A stretch of 53,761 bases of DNA from Holophagaceae bacterium (lineage in GTDB: Bacteria; Acidobacteriota; Holophagae; Holophagales; Holophagaceae), in NCBI GenBank assembly GCA_025363715.1, contig JANYLR010000061.1, positions 1 to 53,761 of the forward strand, read 5' to 3'. The translations under genes were made by a program, and so were the position numbers. A model generated the notes under the pieces. That model ran no database searches, had not been told where the DNA came from, and saw nothing but the letters and a program-made list of their open reading frames with translations. Numbering within the stretch: the first letter of the stretch is position 1; every line of letters starts with the position of its first letter. Positions 44,173-51,135 of this stretch are shown piece after piece.

Positions 44173-46014
44173 ATGGCACGCATCGAACGGGAGTGGCAGG
44201 CGGAACATGAGGGCTCGGCCCTGGCTTCCGAACTGCACCGGATCATGGTCATCAGCCACCGACAGGCCAAGGGCTTCATCGACTGCCACTGCGTCACCGT
44301 CAACGGCGAGGTCGTCACCAAGCATGGCCACCGCCTGAAGGCCGCCGATACCGTGAAGGTGTCCTTTGACCCCGAGCAGACCTATGAGGTGATGCCCGCG
44401 GCCCACAAGCTCCAGGCGGGCCCCTTCGAGACCCTGTGGGAGGACACCCACCTGCTCTTCGTCTTCAAGCCCGCGGGCCTGCTCACGGTGCCCACCGAAA
44501 AGGCGGGCGAAGCCAGCCTGGCCGAGGCCATCACCGAGTCCTACCGTCGTCGCGGTTTCAAGCGCTTCAACCTCTTCATCGTGCATCGCCTCGACCGCTT
44601 CACCAGCGGAGTGCTGGTCTTCGCCAAGACCCCCGAGGCCCTCCACGGCATGAAAAAGCTCTTCGAGCTGCATCGCCTCCAGCGGGTCTATTTCGCCATC
44701 CTCATGGGAGAGCTGCCCGAGAACAGCGGCACCCTGGCGGGGCACCTCATCGAGCACGCCAAGTCCTTGAAGATGTCCGTGGCCACGGCCCGCAAGGCCC
44801 CCGGCGGTGGCAAGCGCATGCCCGCCGGCGCCAAGGAGGCCGTGACCCATTACCGCGTGATCGAGCGCCTGCCGGGCCACACCGTGGTGGAGGTAAAGCT
44901 GGAGACTGGCCGCCGCAATCAGATCCGCGTGCAGTTCGCGGACCGGGGCTTCCCCCTCCTGGGCGACCAGGTCTATGGCACCGAGAGTCCGCTGCTGGAC
45001 CGCCAGGCCCTGCACGCCGAGCTGCTGGGCTTCAAGCATCCCGTCACCGAAGAGCAGGTCACCGTCACAGCCCCCATGCCCGCGGATATGGAAGCGGCCC
45101 TGAAGGTCCTGCGCAACCAGGCCCGCATCGTCCGGGCCGCCAGCGGCGTGAAGGGAGAAGAGGGCATCTTCCAGCCCACCGAAAGCCACGACCACAAGCT
45201 CAAGCGCGTGGCCCGCGCCAAGCGCTTCGGGGAGGGCGAGGATCGACCCCAGCGCACGGATGGTCCGGCGCCCGCGCGCCGGGTTGGCAGGGAAGACCGT
45301 CCGCAACGCACCTTCGGCTCCGCCGAACGCCCCAGCCGCTCCCGTGACAACGATAGCGATGAGCGGCCCCGACGGACTTCCGGCTCCGCCGAGCGGCCCA
45401 GTCGCCCTCGCCGCGAGGATGGAGAAGCCCGGCCTCGTCCCGCCTCCGGTGCCCCGGACCGACCCGCCCGGCCCCATCGCAACGACAGCGACGAGCGCCC
45501 CCGGCGCACCTTCGGCTCCGCCGAGCGGCCCAGCCGTCCTCGCCGCGAGGATGGAGAAGCCCGGCCTCGTCCCGCCTCCGCCGCCCCGGACCGCCCTGCG
45601 CGGCCCCGTCGCGACGACAGTGATGAACGCCCCCGGCGCACCTTCGGCTCGGCGGAGCGGCCCAGCCGGCCCCGTCGTGAAGATGGCGCCGTGAGATCCC
45701 GTCCCGCTTCAGGTGCTCCTGATCGGCCCACTCGTCCCCGCCGCGACGACATCGATGAGCGCCCCAGGCGCACCTTTGGTTCCGCCGAGCGACCCAGCCG
45801 GCCCCGTCACGAAGATGGCGAGGCCAGGCCGCGCCCCACCTCAGGTGCCGGTGGTCGTCCTGGGGGTCCCCGCCGCGAGGACACGGGTGATCGGCCGAAA
45901 CGCGCCTACAGCGCTGCCGGACGGCCCGCGGGCCCCCGCCGGGAAGGCCCCTCCGACCGGCCCACCCGCAAGCCCGCGCCCCGTACGGGAAAACCCAAGC
46001 CGCGAAAACCCTGA
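44173..46014 (+). CDS. RluA-family pseudouridine synthase with S4 domain and long repetitive basic tail
   Basis: 613 aa. An N-terminal S4 RNA-binding domain (HRIMVISHRQAKGFIDCHCV) leads to an RluA catalytic domain with the Asp in HRLDRFTSGVLVFAK and the GRRNQIRVQFA motif. Catalytic sequence ends near residue 330. The last 250 residues are a low-complexity tail built from repeats of about 38 residues, for example RPRRTFGSAERPSRPRREDG and EARPRPASGAPDRPARP, rich in Arg, Pro, Asp and Glu. Such tails bind RNA or ribosomal assemblies. Start ATG 44173 with GGAGG eight bases upstream. Isomerises uridine in rRNA or tRNA; exact target unknown. Confidence 0.9.
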   Translation: MARIEREWQAEHEGSALASELHRIMVISHRQAKGFIDCHCVTVNGEVVTKHGHRLKAADTVKVSFDPEQTYEVMPAAHKLQAGPFETLWEDTHLLFVFKPAGLLTVPTEKAGEASLAEAITESYRRRGFKRFNLFIVHRLDRFTSGVLVFAKTPEALHGMKKLFELHRLQRVYFAILMGELPENSGTLAGHLIEHAKSLKMSVATARKAPGGGKRMPAGAKEAVTHYRVIERLPGHTVVEVKLETGRRNQIRVQFADRGFPLLGDQVYGTESPLLDRQALHAELLGFKHPVTEEQVTVTAPMPADMEAALKVLRNQARIVRAASGVKGEEGIFQPTESHDHKLKRVARAKRFGEGEDRPQRTDGPAPARRVGREDRPQRTFGSAERPSRSRDNDSDERPRRTSGSAERPSRPRREDGEARPRPASGAPDRPARPHRNDSDERPRRTFGSAERPSRPRREDGEARPRPASAAPDRPARPRRDDSDERPRRTFGSAERPSRPRREDGAVRSRPASGAPDRPTRPRRDDIDERPRRTFGSAERPSRPRHEDGEARPRPTSGAGGRPGGPRREDTGDRPKRAYSAAGRPAGPRREGPSDRPTRKPAPRTGKPKPRKP

Positions 46015-46048
46015 GGAACCCAGGGACTGTCTGGGTCATCCTGCTTCC

Positions 46049-46507
46049 ATGCGGGTCCCGCTTGCCAGTCTCCTCCTCGCGCCGATCCTGGCGGCCCAGG
46101 GCCAGGGCAGCCTGGATCTATCTCTGGATCTGCATACGGAACTGGGCGCCGATCCGGCAGCCCTGATCCGCCTGGCTCCGCCCGGTTGCTGGGATGGCCT
46201 GTTCCAGGGCCTCGTCCCGAGACCCCCAACGGTCCACCCCCGGCGTCTGGCTGAGGCCACGGTCGAGGTCGTCGACTTCCTGCCGACCGGCTGGCTGCGT
46301 CGCGAGACCTTCCTGGAGCACCAGACCCTGTTCCGAGAGCGCCTCCTGAAGGCCTTCGCCCTGCCGCCGCCCAAGCTCCAGTCCCTGGAGCTGAGCGAGT
46401 TCATGCAGTCCGACCCTACGCAACCCCAGAAGCTGGACCTCACCAAGGTCAAGTCCATGCAGGACCGCTTCAACCGCTTGCCCCCGGGCGGATCGCCGGT
46501 GAAGTAG
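46049..46507 (+). CDS. Exported hypothetical protein
   Basis: 152 aa with a signal peptide (VPLASLLLAPILAAQGQG). The mature part includes LIRLAPPGCWDGLFQGLVPR, VDFLPTGWLRRETFLEHQTL and KLQSLELSEFMQSDPTQPQK. It starts 34 bp after the pseudouridine synthase gene, with a weak ribosome site. No family recognised. Immediately downstream is a heptamer tandem repeat. Confidence 0.65.
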   Translation: MRVPLASLLLAPILAAQGQGSLDLSLDLHTELGADPAALIRLAPPGCWDGLFQGLVPRPPTVHPRRLAEATVEVVDFLPTGWLRRETFLEHQTLFRERLLKAFALPPPKLQSLELSEFMQSDPTQPQKLDLTKVKSMQDRFNRLPPGGSPVK

Positions 46508-46523
46508 GGAAAAGCAGAGTGGA

Positions 46524-46565
46524 GCCCGAAGCCCGAAGCCTGAAGCCTGAAGCCTGAAGCCTAAA
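46524..46565. repeat. Tandem heptamer repeat (GCCYGAA)n
   Basis: Six consecutive 7-nt units: GCCCGAA twice, GCCTGAA three times and a final GCCTAAA. It lies between two convergent genes, and the last unit contributes the stop codon of the pterin dehydratase on the minus strand. It is a likely slippage-prone site. Confidence 0.85.
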
Positions 46566-46869
46566 TATGTTCCTGGTACAGCCGGTCCAGCGCCTCGGCC
46601 AGGTCCAGATCCCGCTGGGTGATGCCCAGGCTGACGTGGGTCATGAGCACCGCCACGACCCAGCGGTAGCCGAGGGTGAGGTCCGGGTGGTGGTTCACCT
46701 TCTCCGCGTGCTCGGCGGTGGCCACCACGAAGCCGAGACCCCGGGGATAGGCCGAAAACGCGTAGCGGCGCCGGAGCGTCAGGCCGTGGGAATCCCCCTG
46801 GGCGACCCAATCGGGATGCTCTTGCAGGAAGGCCTCCATGGCCTCAGGGCTGACCAGATCCTTGGACAT
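46561..46869 (-). CDS. Pterin-4a-carbinolamine dehydratase
   Basis: 102 aa, full-length PhhB/DCoH family. The active-site histidines are in EKVNHHPDLTLGYRWV, with the late TLxxHSxxG-like element as LMTHVSLGIT. It dehydrates 4a-hydroxytetrahydropterin. No aromatic amino acid hydroxylase is nearby; a role in molybdopterin or general pterin recycling is possible. GGGGGAGAG precedes the ATG. Divergent from the SDR gene with 46 bp between starts. Confidence 0.93.
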   Translation of the reverse strand: MSKDLVSPEAMEAFLQEHPDWVAQGDSHGLTLRRRYAFSAYPRGLGFVVATAEHAEKVNHHPDLTLGYRWVVAVLMTHVSLGITQRDLDLAEALDRLYQEHI

Positions 46870-46915
46870 GCTCTCCCCCCTGGTGCATCCTAGTCCGTTG
46901 CAACCGGATCTTGCC

Positions 46916-47674
46916 ATGCCCTTCGCCAACCCACCCCTTTTGGGCCACATCGCCTTCGTCACCGGCTCCTCCCGGGGCATCGGGCGGGCCATTGCCCTCG
47001 AGCTGGCCCGCTGGGGGGCGGACGTGGTGGTCCACGCCCAGAAGAACCTGGATCTGGCCGAGTCGGCGGCGGCGGAAATCCGCAACCTGGGCCGCCGGTC
47101 CCTGGCCGTGCTCGCCGACGTGAAAGTGAAGGCCGAATTGGAGGCCGCCGCCGACCGGGTGAAAGCCGAGCTCGGCCCGGTGGATATCCTCGTGAACAAC
47201 GCAGGCACCCGGCGGGATGGGCCCTTCATCCTCATGGGCGACGAGAAGTGGGAGGAGGTTATGAACGTGAACCTCCGGGGCACGGTGTACACCACCAAGG
47301 CCTTCGTGCGCGGCATGATGAACCGCAAATGGGGCCGCATCGTGAACATCGTGAGCCCCACCGGCATCATCGGCATGGCAGGCCAGACCAACTACGGCGC
47401 CAGCAAAGGTGCCATCATCGCCCTCACGAAAAGCCTGGCCCGGGAAATGGCCCCCTTTGGCGTGCTGGTGAATGCCGTGAACCCCGGGTTCATCCACACG
47501 GAGCTGACCGCCGATGTCTCCGAAGAGACCAAGCGGGACCTCCTTTCTCCCACCATCCTCAAGCGGGAAGGGGAACCCGAGGAAGTCGCCAGCGTGGTGG
47601 CCTTCCTCTGCTCCAACTGGGCCAGCTACATGAGCGGCCAGATCATCAATGTCGATGGCGGGCTGTGCCCCTGA
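46916..47674 (+). CDS. FabG-like SDR (3-oxoacyl-ACP reductase-like)
   Basis: 252 aa. TGSSRGIGRAIALELA, NNAGTRRDGPFILM, catalytic Ser in IVSPTGI, YGASKGAIIALTKSLA (Tyr-x3-Lys), VNPGFIHTELT and VDGGLCP at the C-terminus. All SDR catalytic residues are present. Its similarity to FabG suggests NADPH-dependent 3-oxoacyl reduction. It is convergent with the lone receiver gene. Confidence 0.9.
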   Translation: MPFANPPLLGHIAFVTGSSRGIGRAIALELARWGADVVVHAQKNLDLAESAAAEIRNLGRRSLAVLADVKVKAELEAAADRVKAELGPVDILVNNAGTRRDGPFILMGDEKWEEVMNVNLRGTVYTTKAFVRGMMNRKWGRIVNIVSPTGIIGMAGQTNYGASKGAIIALTKSLAREMAPFGVLVNAVNPGFIHTELTADVSEETKRDLLSPTILKREGEPEEVASVVAFLCSNWASYMSGQIINVDGGLCP

Positions 47675-47684
47675 GCGACCAGGC

Positions 47685-48062
47685 TCAGACCCCGCCCTCC
47701 ATCCCCAGCAGCGTCCGGATCTTCCCCACCAGCCTCACCAGATCCACCGGCTTGGTGTCGTAGTCATCGCAGCCTGCGGCCAGGGCGGCCTCCTGATCGG
47801 AGGTCAGGGCCCGGGCGGTCAGGGCGATCACCCGGATGGGGGTCGTCAGTGGATCCGCCTTGAGCTGCCGGGCCACCTCGAAACCATCAATGCCGGGCAG
47901 GCCGAGATCCACCAGCACCAGGTCTGGCGGCAGTTCCCGGCACATCCGCAGGCCCTGCTCTCCGTCCTCTGCCGTGAGCACCGTGAAGCCACGCCGTGCC
48001 AACAGGCGGGAGATGGCATCCCGGTTCATCTCGTTGTCTTCGATCAGCAGAAGTGTGGGCAT
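47685..48062 (-). CDS. Single-domain response regulator
   Basis: 125 aa: LIEDNEMNRD, phospho-acceptor Asp in LVDLGLPGIDG, switch Thr in ALTARAL and Lys in YDTKPVD. No output domain. The NEMNRD motif is typical of receivers like DivK or those detached from hybrid kinases. It is 21 bp downstream of folD on the same strand, probably co-transcribed by chance of position. Confidence 0.9.
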   Translation of the reverse strand: MPTLLLIEDNEMNRDAISRLLARRGFTVLTAEDGEQGLRMCRELPPDLVLVDLGLPGIDGFEVARQLKADPLTTPIRVIALTARALTSDQEAALAAGCDDYDTKPVDLVRLVGKIRTLLGMEGGV

Positions 48063-48083
48063 CAGGGATCTCTGGAGGGCAGT

Positions 48084-48998
48084 CTATCGATTCTGGTCGG
48101 CGGCCATCAGGGTGTTAGTCAATAGGCCCGCAATGGTGAGGGGGCCCACCCCGCCCGGCACCGGCGTCACCGCCGAAGCCACCAGCATGGCCTCCCCGAA
48201 GCGCACGTCCCCGCAGAGCACCGCCCCCTTGGTCCTGAGAGCCACGAGTTTCTTGGGCTCACCCGTGAAGATCTGGGCGGCCAGGGCTTCGTCCTCCACC
48301 CGGTTGATGCCCACATCCACCACCACCGCGCCTGGCTTGATCCAGGAGCCCTCCACCAGGCCGGGCCGCCCCACGGCGGCCACCAGCAGGTCCGCCTCCC
48401 GGCAGACCGCGGGCAGGTCCCGGGTGCGGCTGTGGGCAATGGTCACGGTGGCATGCTTTTCCAGCAGCATGAGGGCCATGGGCTTGCCCACGATCTCGCT
48501 GCGGCCCAGGACCACGGCCCTCAAGCCCTTCAGCTCCACGCCATGATGGGCCAGGAGGGACATGCAGGCAGTGGGTGTGCAGGGGCGCAGGCCTGGGAGG
48601 CCCTCCAGCAACAGGCCCTGGTTCATGGGATGGAAGCCATCCACATCCTTGGCTGGGCTGATGCGGTGGAGGGCCTCCTTGGAATCCAAGCCCTTGGGCA
48701 GGGGCAGTTGCACCAGGATGCCGTCCACGCCGGGATCGGCATTCATCTGATCGATGAGGGCATCCAGCTCGGCCTGGGGCGTATCAGCAGCCAGCTTGTG
48801 CTCGATGGACGTGATGCCCACCTTGGCACAGGCGGCGGCCTTGTTCCGGACGTAGACCTGGCTGGCCGGATCCTCGCCCACCAAAACCACCGCCAGGCAC
48901 GGCGCCCGCAGTCCCTTGGCCTTGCGGGCCTCCACGCCCTGGCGCACCGCCTCCAGCATGCGGTCCGCGTGCGCCTTGCCGTCCAGGATCGTGGCCAT
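48084..48998 (-). CDS. folD: Methylenetetrahydrofolate dehydrogenase/cyclohydrolase
   Basis: 304 aa. VGEDPASQVYVRNKAAACAK with the catalytic Lys and Tyr region, GILVQLPLPKGLDS, SPAKDVDGFHP, LGRSEIVGKPMALML and TPVPGGVGPLTIAGLL are all FolD signatures. It interconverts 5,10-methylene- and 10-formyl-THF and so supplies the substrate of the MTHFR encoded at 12 kb. Start ATG 48998 has GGAGG five bases upstream; the longer frame from 49010 would contain that site. Confidence 0.96.
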   Translation of the reverse strand: MATILDGKAHADRMLEAVRQGVEARKAKGLRAPCLAVVLVGEDPASQVYVRNKAAACAKVGITSIEHKLAADTPQAELDALIDQMNADPGVDGILVQLPLPKGLDSKEALHRISPAKDVDGFHPMNQGLLLEGLPGLRPCTPTACMSLLAHHGVELKGLRAVVLGRSEIVGKPMALMLLEKHATVTIAHSRTRDLPAVCREADLLVAAVGRPGLVEGSWIKPGAVVVDVGINRVEDEALAAQIFTGEPKKLVALRTKGAVLCGDVRFGEAMLVASAVTPVPGGVGPLTIAGLLTNTLMAADQNR

Positions 48999-49134
48999 GG
49001 ATGCCTCCAACCTCTATTGAATCCCAAGGGGCTGTGACCCTCACTAGGAATCTCCCGCCTTGAGCTTCGGGGCAAAGGGCGTTAGACTCCAAGGTCAATT
49101 CGGCCATGGCCGCCCGACTCGGGTGCCAAGACTG

Positions 49135-49157
49135 GGTGGGTTCGGCCCACCTTTTTT
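49135..49157 (+). terminator. Leader hairpin with U-run upstream of rimP
   Basis: GGTGGG-TTCGG-CCCACC followed by six T residues, 20 bp before the rimP start. There is no gene on the plus strand immediately upstream to terminate, so it may act as an attenuator of the rimP-nusA-infB operon. Confidence 0.6.
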
Positions 49158-49177
49158 GTTGTTCTGTCGGAGTCTCA

Positions 49178-49747
49178 GTGGACTTGAAGAAAGTGCAGCC
49201 TCCCCTTGAGCGCCAGCTAGCCCTGCTGGGCTATGAGCTGGTGCACCTGGAGACCGTCCGCGAGGGCAAGGACGAGCTGCTGCGCATCTACATCGACCAC
49301 CTGGACGCCGAAACCAGCCACCGCAAGGTCACCCTGGCTGACTGCACCACGGCCCACGAGGGCCTGCTCATGTGGATGGACGTGGAATTCCCCGACCTCC
49401 GGGAGAAGCTTGGCGTGGAAGTCAGCAGCCCTGGCATGGAGCGCCCCCTGGTCAAGGCCGATCACTTCCGCCGCTTCGCGGGGAGGCTGTGCCGGATTCA
49501 GACCGCTGCCCCCATCAACGGCCAGAAGCGCTTCAAGGGCTGGATCGGCCCGGTCGTGGAGGGCGGCGTCACCCTCGAAGAGGACGGCGCGCTCAAGACG
49601 GTTCCATTCGACGCGATCCAGAAGGCGCGCCTTGCCCCATTTGATGAAGATAAAACCCCGCCGCCCAAGCACTTGGCCGGACAGTTTACTGAATTACCTG
49701 ATGCCGACGGCGTAGAGACAAGCGTCGCCGAGGAAGAGGAGGCCTGA
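49178..49747 (+). CDS. rimP: Ribosome maturation factor RimP
   Basis: 189 aa from the GTG at 49178, which has CGGAG upstream; the longer frame from 49106 would run through the leader hairpin. It matches RimP: LERQLALLGYELVHLETVRE, LRIYIDHLDAE, VEVSSPGMERPLVKADHFRR and the C-terminal SH3-like strand. It assists 30S subunit maturation. The tail (residues 160-189) is acidic. First gene of the conserved rimP-nusA-infB operon; nusA starts one base after its stop. Confidence 0.92.
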   Translation: MDLKKVQPPLERQLALLGYELVHLETVREGKDELLRIYIDHLDAETSHRKVTLADCTTAHEGLLMWMDVEFPDLREKLGVEVSSPGMERPLVKADHFRRFAGRLCRIQTAAPINGQKRFKGWIGPVVEGGVTLEEDGALKTVPFDAIQKARLAPFDEDKTPPPKHLAGQFTELPDADGVETSVAEEEEA

Positions 49748-49748
49748 T

Positions 49749-51077
49749 ATGGCAACGGTGGCAACGACCTTTTTCGACAGCGTGAAGATGATCGCCGCTG
49801 AAAAGGGGATTCCCGAAGAGGATGTGTTCGCGGCGGTGGAGGAAGCCCTCGCCAAGGCTGCGGACAAGTTCTTCAACTCCCAGGATTTCTACGGCAACTT
49901 CCAGGCCCAGATGGACCGGGAAACCGGCGAGTTCCACGTCTACGCCCTGAAGCAGGTGGTGGCCGAGGTCGAGGAAGAGGACCTGGAGATCAGCCTGGTG
50001 GAAGCCCAGTTGCTGAATCCGGATGCCGCCGAAGGGGACACCCTCTGGCTGCCCCAGGACACCAGCCAGCTGGGTCGCATCGCCGCCCAGGCCGCCAAGC
50101 AGGTGCTGGTGCAGAAGGTCCGGGAAGCCGAACGCGAGCGCATCTTCACCGAATTCGCCGACCGCATCGGCGAGGTGGTGGTGGCCGAGGTCAAGCGCTT
50201 CGAGAAAAGCGCCATCATCCTCGAGATCGACCGGGTCGAGTCCATGCTGCGCCGCAATGAGGCCCTGCGTGGCGACCGCTTCGACAAGGGCCAGCGCATC
50301 AAGGTCGTGATCGTCAGCGTGGACCGCAGCGCCAAGGACCCCCAGGTGCAGGTGAGCCGCACCGATCCGCGGCTGCTCATCAAGCTCTTCGAAAACGAAG
50401 TACCCGAGATCCACGATGGCACGGTGGTCATCCGCAACTGCGTGCGCGAGGCCGGCGACCGCGCCAAGGTGGCCGTCCACAGCCTGGATCCGGATGTCGA
50501 CCCCGTGGGTGCCTGCGTCGGCCTCAAGGGCAGCCGCGTCCAGGCCATCATCCGCGAGCTCAAGAACGAGAAGATCGACATCGTCCGCTACTCCGACGAC
50601 CCGGCCCAGTTCATCGCCAACGCGCTGAACCCCGCCAAGGCCATCCGGGTGAACCTGGGCGATCCCGAAAGCCGCCGGGTCGAAGTCGTGGTGGATGACG
50701 AGCAGCTCAGCGTCGCCATCGGCAAGCGGGGCCAGAATGTCCGCCTCGCCGCCAAGCTCACGGGCTGGAACATCGACGTCCGCAGCGAGGCCGACAAGCG
50801 CCGCGAAGCGGAGGTCGCCATGGGCCTGGCCCTGCCCACCCCGAGCCCCGAAGCCACCCCGGCCGAAGCGCCCGTGGCCCCAGGTTCAACCCTGCTGGAC
50901 ACCCTCCAGGTCGAGGGCCTCGACGCCACCTTGGCCGATCGTCTGGCCAACGCGGGCTATCCCGACGCCAAATCCCTTTACACTGTCACTGCCGAACAAC
51001 TCATGCAGGTTGAGGGCATGGCCCAGGATCTGGCCTTCCGTCTCATCGATGCCGTGCAGGCTCACTTCGGGGAGTAG
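49749..51077 (+). CDS. nusA: Transcription elongation/termination factor NusA
   Basis: 442 aa. The N-terminal RNA-polymerase-binding domain (AAEKGIPEEDVFAAVEEALA) is followed by an S1 domain (from about residue 130), two KH domains (VGACVGLKGSRVQAIIRELK and LSVAIGKRGQNVRLAAKLTG) and one C-terminal helix-hairpin-helix acidic repeat (about 380-440). It modulates pausing, termination and antitermination. Coupled to rimP and followed by infB after 58 bp. Confidence 0.97.
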   Translation: MATVATTFFDSVKMIAAEKGIPEEDVFAAVEEALAKAADKFFNSQDFYGNFQAQMDRETGEFHVYALKQVVAEVEEEDLEISLVEAQLLNPDAAEGDTLWLPQDTSQLGRIAAQAAKQVLVQKVREAERERIFTEFADRIGEVVVAEVKRFEKSAIILEIDRVESMLRRNEALRGDRFDKGQRIKVVIVSVDRSAKDPQVQVSRTDPRLLIKLFENEVPEIHDGTVVIRNCVREAGDRAKVAVHSLDPDVDPVGACVGLKGSRVQAIIRELKNEKIDIVRYSDDPAQFIANALNPAKAIRVNLGDPESRRVEVVVDDEQLSVAIGKRGQNVRLAAKLTGWNIDVRSEADKRREAEVAMGLALPTPSPEATPAEAPVAPGSTLLDTLQVEGLDATLADRLANAGYPDAKSLYTVTAEQLMQVEGMAQDLAFRLIDAVQAHFGE

Positions 51078-51135
51078 GCTGTCGTCCTGCAGCCCCCTTC
51101 CTTCTTCCCACACCAGGCCGAGGTAATCCGCTTAC

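Noticed and set aside
45260..46014. Possible CRISPR-like or minisatellite DNA array
   Set aside because: Repeats are in frame, lack uniform spacers and encode the low-complexity tail of the pseudouridine synthase.
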